From the NCBI GenBank assembly GCA_947311845.1, contig CAMZMU010000075.1, positions 20,866,747 through 20,930,746 on the forward strand: a DNA stretch of 64,000 nucleotides, read 5' to 3'. Source of the DNA: Poa pratensis. Its lineage: Eukaryota; Streptophyta; Magnoliopsida; Poales; Poaceae. The notes under the pieces are model-generated. The model did not search any database and had not been told where the DNA came from. It saw only the letters and a program-made list of their open reading frames with translations. Below, piece by piece: positions 59,049 through 64,000 of the stretch; the first letter of the stretch is position 1, and each line of letters opens with the position of its first letter. Position numbers and translations under genes: made by a program.

Positions 59049-60090
59049 CTTTCTGTATGCACAAAAGGAAACAGATCAGCACCACGTACAATGCACATGA
59101 AAATATGCAACATATTATAACATAGGAAACTTCACAGCAATTAACATCTGATGTGTTTTCCCCAAAGTCATGATCGAGGTTGGAAAAGATGAATCCATTC
59201 GGCTTAAACATAGCTACTGACACACAGATACATGAATAAAATCAAAACCAAGCTTAACGACATATCATGCTATCAACCGGACTTCTTACATTCAAATTGT
59301 GCAGGAGTACTTGTTCAATTACATCAATTTGCAACATGACAAGATACTGCTCATACATATCACAATTAATGACAAAATGTCCACTTCCTAATTAATACTT
59401 GACAGCTAGAATTCAGTTAAAAATAAAGGGAAAGCAGGCAGTTTGCAGATGTTTACAAATTTTCTCGCCTATCTACTAAGTGTCCCAACTAAACCGCTCG
59501 GACGTAAAATCGGTCAATTAGCTCGGATCCCGAATGCAATTCAGCTAGCATCCATTCTAAACTACACGACCAGCCACCTGTCAGAGCCAACGCTTCGCTT
59601 AAACCCATATCAAGTGCACCAGAAAATGAAAGTCCCGAAGCCCGAGATCGAGCACAGATCCACCGACTAAACGTCGCATCCATCACTCGCATCGACCGCG
59701 AATTAACGACTCGAGCGAAAGTAGCAGCCATGCAACGGTCGGTCGCAGCATCCTAGATTCGCATGGATCTGGACGGCTCACCTACCTACCAACAAAGACA
59801 CCTCGAGTCTAAGCACGAACGCACGGCGCAGCGCTACGCGGACTACAACGCGGATCGAGAACGAAACGGCAGCACGCGACACAGATCTGCGGCACGCGAA
59901 TCGGGAAAGGACACGGATCACACAGGATCGGCTCGAGATCCGGGCGGGGCGGAGGTTTACCTGGCCGCTGACGGGCGCCGCCGGCGAGGTGGGCGGAAGC
60001 TTCGCCGCGGGCGGGCGTGGAGACCTAGGGAGGAGACGGGCGAAGGAGGGAGCTACGGGGAGACACCAGGGATGAAGAGAGGTGGTAATT

Positions 60091-60664
60091 AATAGCTAGC
60101 GGGGAGTTGATGAGAGATCTGGAGAGGATGGGGACGACGACGGAGCGAGCGAGCACGGGTTACGGTCGCTGCGGGTGGGCCCGGGAGGGGCTGCGGGGGT
60201 TTCGTGGCCGTCTGATCGGGATCGAGCGGTGGATGATGGGTCGCTGTGACGTGGAACCGGGATTGGGACGGCCACGTCACCGGAATGAGGAGCGGAGCCC
60301 GCTGGACAGTGAGCGGATAGGGCCCACCGTCGCTGGGCCAGGGCGGGTGCAGCTTGGGATCCTGGAAAACGTGACATTCGAGATGGAAAAGTCCACGAAA
60401 TATAAAATACCGCGTTACTACTTGATTTGGTTTTAAATTAACTAGATGATGATTATTTAGTACTCCCTCCATTCCGGTTTATAGGATGCATTTGGCAAAT
60501 CTCTGAGACCTAACTGAACGGAGATTGGACATGCAAAATCTATCTCCCCAATATTTCACCCAGTTAGTACCCTCATATTTAATGCCAACATTAATTAGGG
60601 AAAGTTTATACCCAATCGGTTTTCTTATTGTTCATGGTACAGACCAAAACCTAACATTAACTAC
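60091..60664. other. SEC61A upstream region with partial Stowaway end
   Basis: GC-rich upstream DNA to about 60420, then a CTCCCTCCATTCCGGTTTAT end at 60463 typical of Stowaway MITEs. No matching right end was found before the LTR at 60665. The overlapping frames are unsupported. Confidence 0.45.
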
Positions 60665-61184
60665 TGTCGTCGTATCGGCATTTTGGATAGGAGACGGGGT
60701 CCTGCTAGCCGAGGGTGAACGTAGGGCAAGAAGGTGGACGTCGTCAAGGTCGGGATTGTACACGGCGGTTTACCCAGCTTCAGGCACCACGGCGGTGGCG
60801 GTGCCCTACGTGCTGCTATAACTCACTATAAGGCAATATCGCCGTGAACAGGTTACAATGAGTGGTTGTCTATCAAAGAGTTGCCCTAAAGGCGTCCCGA
60901 GGTCCAGCTTATATAGGCGGCTGGACCTAGGGTTACAAGGTGAATACGTATCCAGCAAGTATACGGAGTCCTAAACCTAGCCGGCAAGTATGCCGCCTTC
61001 CGTCTTGGTCTTGGTGGCTTCATGGGCTTCAGTCTTGGGCCTCCTCCTTGCCGGCATCCGCCTTCCTTGGTCGTCAGCTATCTGGGCCGCCCGGTAGGCA
61101 AAGCCTTCACCACCACTGCGGGCCACCCTGGACTAGCCGGATTGATCCATGCTGGTGATACCCCTAGTAGGTATATCCCCAACA
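60665..61184 (-). mobile_element. LTR of a Ty3/gypsy-like element, minus orientation
   Basis: On plus it runs TGTCGTCG...CCCCAACA, so on minus TGTTGGGGATATACC...CGACGACA, 520 bp. A TATA box in minus orientation (CCTATATAAGCTGG, near 60907-60920) fixes the direction. The minus strand has AGGGGCTAA just before the LTR, as in the element at 11241-11254, so this would be the 3' LTR, with its internal domain to the right and continuing beyond the window. No tRNA-complementary primer site follows on the plus strand. The other LTR and target duplication are outside the window. Confidence 0.75.
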
Positions 61185-61587
61185 TTAGCCCCTGGGAGGG
61201 TTCGAGTTCTTCAGGCGCCGTCTTCTTTGTCGGCAACGTCCGCCTTGTAAGCGTCTGAAGAGCTTGAAGCATTCCATAGTTGAAAGTAAGCGGCGGTCCG
61301 CCTAAAGTAGTCGGACAACTTGCCGCCATCATGGGAAAGACGGCCTGACCATTGTCAGGAATCTTCCTGGCACCAGTCTTGTCAATTGACTAGGTCGTCA
61401 AATGTTGACGGATGACGCCATGCAGTCCACGACAGTTTGGACTTGGGCATGCGTCATGATGGTTTCTCCACCACGCACAGAAATCGGAGCGAGGCCGCAG
61501 ACGCCGTTGCCACGACGTGCAAATCGTGGGCACGTGGCGGAAATCTCGCGTCCCCCTAATTTTAGGCACGGATCTTGGCGCGTGGGG

Positions 61588-61596
61588 ATAAATACC
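61588..61596 (+). promoter_or_regulatory. TATA-like box of the antisense gene
   Basis: GATAAATAC, set in a GC-rich context, lies 131 bp before the chosen ATG. A pyrimidine-rich start region (CACTTCTTCCTCATTC) follows about 25 bases later. Promoter function is inferred. Confidence 0.5.
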
Positions 61597-61718
61597 CCAA
61601 AGGGCACATCGATGCACTTCTTCCTCATTCGCACACCCACCGTGGCCTCCTCACCTTCCCGAGCTCAACTCCTCCTCGAACTCAACTCCGGCGAGCACGA
61701 GCAGCGCCCTCTCCCCAA

Positions 61719-64000
61719 ATGGCGAGCACTCAGCAGGATGCGGCGGCGACGGCGGCACTGGCTGCGGCTCTTCGACCCCCGCCGGATCTGGATCTGTCCA
61801 GCGGCGGCGGCGGTGCCGCAGGCGCATCGATGACCTCTCCCGCGGCCACCGTGGCCACGGGCGGGGTTTCTACTTCTTCCCCAGCTCCGACGACGCCTGC
61901 GACCGCCGCTCCAACTTTTCCCCTCCCATCCCTCGCGGCTACCAGCTCAGAGGCCGCGGCGGAATCTGCCGCCGACGAGGATGACGACGTCGAGGAAGAG
62001 GAAGAGGCTGGAGACCTGGGTTCCAGGTACTGGCTGCCGTCAGTTATGACGTCAGCATATCTGAAGGAACTGGAGGAAGGCGGATACATTCCGCCAAAGA
62101 CGGAATGCTCCTGGAGGGTTCCAGGCGACGAGGCGGTGCCTGACCCCCAAGACGGCGAGCGTGTCATGTTGGCTTCGCATAGCCTTCGCGGTATGTCTCT
62201 GCCGCTTTCCGCCTTCTTCTTGGCGGTGCTTAGTTTTTATGGGCTGCAGCCACACAACATAGCGCCCAACAGTATTCTAGTGCTAGCCGGCTTCCAGGCT
62301 TTGTGCGAAGGGTACTTAGGCATAGCTGCGTCCATAGAGCTGTTTAAGTACTGCTTCCTGTGCCGCCGGCAAACCATACCAGGCGGCCACCTAGCAACCT
62401 GCGGTAGTGTTACGTTCAACTGCCGCCAACCCGACTGGTACCCAAAAATACCATACATCGAGTCGGTGAAGCACTGGACCAGCACTTTCTTTTACTGCAA
62501 GGACATCCCGACACCTGGCAGCACGCAAGGGATGCCAGCCTTCGTCAACGGTCCGCCAACCCACAAGGCTTGCTGGACAGCAAAAGTGCCGCTCAGCAGC
62601 TTGCCGGAAGAACTTCGTGTTGCCGTTAGGCGGATCGATTCTTGACGAAGACGATGTTGGCTCCACGACTTGACGGAGTTGACACCGTCATCTGCTGGGT
62701 GTCGAGGAAGATTATGCCTCTCCGCCATCGCCCACTGAAGATGTGCGAGTACAAGGCGGACGACGCCGGCAACAGCACCCTTGATCAGGATGCCTTGGAG
62801 TACCGGCTTAGAGAGCTTATCAAGCCTCTGTCGGTGAAGGCGGCTGAAGGCGTCGCCATGTTCACTCATAACAACCCAGCCCCAGCGGTAAGTGAAAGCT
62901 ACTTTGTTATTTCACTAACATCCTTGCCCACTAGGTACTGAATTAATATTGTCTTGCTTCCTTTTCAGCTACAAACCTTGGGAGAGGACGAGCTGGCCCC
63001 AAACTGGTATGATACAGGTGCCAGCAAGTCGAAGAAGCGCAAGCTGAGCTCCTCCACCAAGGATTTGGAGAAGAGGAAGAAGGCGGCCACCTCTGCCGAC
63101 GCAGAGGATGAGACCGTGGGGAACGTTCCCTTGAAGCGGTTAGCAAACTTTGGCTTCCCTGACTTGGATATTTTAATATGTTTGTGCTGACAAACTTGCA
63201 TGTTTCTGCTTACAGAGGCAAGCCTACCATGCCCAAACTCCGCTCCAACTTGAAGATTGCTGCCGGCAGGGGCAAGCCACCACGTTCTTCTCCAGCTGCT
63301 GCGCCGACAACGCCCACAGTTGGCGTTCCCGTGGTTGTGTGCCAGGGAACGTACACAGCTGCCGGTACCGCAGAGGCGGCTACAGAGAAGATGGCGGGCA
63401 AGAAATCAGTTGCCGGCATAACTTTTTCCAAGACGGCTGAAGCTTCGGCTAGTGATGCCGCTCGATTTATCGCCATGAAGCAGGAGATGGATGACCAGAT
63501 GGCGGCCGAACAAGGCGGATCGTCCACTCATCCTGGCTCCCAACCTGGCAAAGGGTTGCAAGACCCCCGGCAAACACTGAAGACCATGCGTGACGGTACC
63601 CGCAACTGGTACGCACACATGGACGAACTCCACGACACCCTGCACGGACAACTTGAGGTAAAATAGCCTATGGTCCCAGCCCCCGAGCACTTTGGCGGCT
63701 GAAAAATTTAGCCGGCAAAGTGGTCTCGTTGACTAAATAGCGCTAACCATAATGTTGCTTTCGTGCATGCAGGCCGTTCTTGCTTCCAATCTTGAGCTAT
63801 TTCGTGCTCAAGAGATGAAGAAGAAGGAATGCGAGGAACTGCAGCAGGACGTGGAGTTGAAGAACGCCCAAATTGCGAGTTTGGAAGAAGCTCGCAAGAA
63901 GGATGAAGGTGACAAAGCTTTCTTTGCCTTCTTTTCGTCCGACTTCTTTTCCTTTTCCGACAAGTATTTTAGTCGTCTTTTCTTTTTATTTGTAGAATTA
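61719..64000 (+). CDS. Multi-intron gene with 'putative gypsy type transposon' domain, antisense to the LTR, partial
   Basis: The protein carries the plant 'putative gypsy type transposon' domain (Transposase_28 in Pfam as I recall), whose role is unknown. Exons seen: 61719-62887, 62969-63138, 63216-63657, 63773-63908 and from 63996 to beyond the window, all with GT-AG borders. The start MASTQQDAAATAALAAALRP is chosen for its position after a TATA-like box; an upstream open frame exists. Residues 1-110 are Ala/Pro/Thr-rich, and an acidic stretch (DEDDDVEEEEE) follows. The conserved core has SLPLSAFFLAVLSFYGLQPH, then IAPNSILVLAGFQALCEGYL. Later exons hold a nuclear-signal-like KSKKRKLSSSTKDLEKRKK and a coiled coil (LASNLELFRAQEMKKKECEE). 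Exon 1 has a one-base frameshift near 62645: the frame ends VRRIDS-stop, while the next frame continues LTKTMLAPRLDG. The strand is opposite to the LTR's. Confidence 0.7.

Noticed and set aside
61185..61200. Primer-binding site directly after the LTR on the plus strand
   Set aside because: The bases (TTAGCCCCTGGGAGGG) do not match any tRNA 3' end; this supports minus orientation of the LTR instead.
1..64000. CRISPR arrays, bacterial operons or phage genes
   Set aside because: No spaced direct repeats of the right form, and all genes have eukaryotic introns.

Overview
The window is plant nuclear DNA, most likely from a Triticeae grass (wheat, barley or Aegilops relative). The evidence is GT-AG introns in every multi-exon gene, cytosolic tRNA-Lys and tRNA-Phe genes, Stowaway and hAT-type MITEs, nested Ty3/gypsy-like LTR elements whose LTR types I associate with Triticeae, and protein sequences closest to grass orthologues I know. 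The species assignment is inference; no alignment could be run.

Layout. 0-5 kb: tRNA-Lys beside a tandem duplication, then a SAWADEE-homeodomain (SHH2-like) gene on the minus strand. 5-17 kb: a nested transposon island. A plus-strand LINE is split by a 6.45-kb non-autonomous LTR retrotransposon, which itself carries a solo LTR in its 5' LTR, and by a Helitron-like insertion that carries an 807-bp retroposon. 17-30 kb: a segmental duplication, tRNA-Phe plus an intronless ET-domain gene, present twice, separated by a 40S ribosomal protein S28 gene and a solo LTR. 30-33 kb: a SUVH-type histone methyltransferase gene without an SRA domain. 35-38 kb: a truncated LINE and an epoxide hydrolase gene with a one-base frameshift. 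38-43 kb: a solo LTR and a degenerate LINE. 43.7-47.3 kb: CDC20. 48-51 kb: a hAT MITE, a second retroposon and a Harbinger transposase relic. 51.4-55.7 kb: HAT1. 56.8-59.1 kb: SEC61 alpha, convergent with HAT1. 60.7 kb to the end: an LTR in minus orientation, beside which lies a multi-intron gene on the opposite strand with its own TATA-like box.

Exon structures were built by hand from splice consensus and family conservation. Every intact gene model closes in frame: SHH2-like 292 aa, ET proteins 350 and 375 aa, RPS28 65 aa, SUVH-like 734 aa, CDC20 474 aa, HAT1 464 aa, SEC61A 475 aa. The genes are mostly housekeeping or chromatin functions (RNA-directed DNA methylation, H3K9 methylation, ET-domain factors, histone acetylation), the cell cycle, translation and ER translocation. 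Nothing suggests an operon-like pathway. The least ordinary features are the antisense intron-containing gene beside the retrotransposon LTR, the SRA-less SUVH protein with an internal duplication, and the duplicated ET-domain/tRNA-Phe block.
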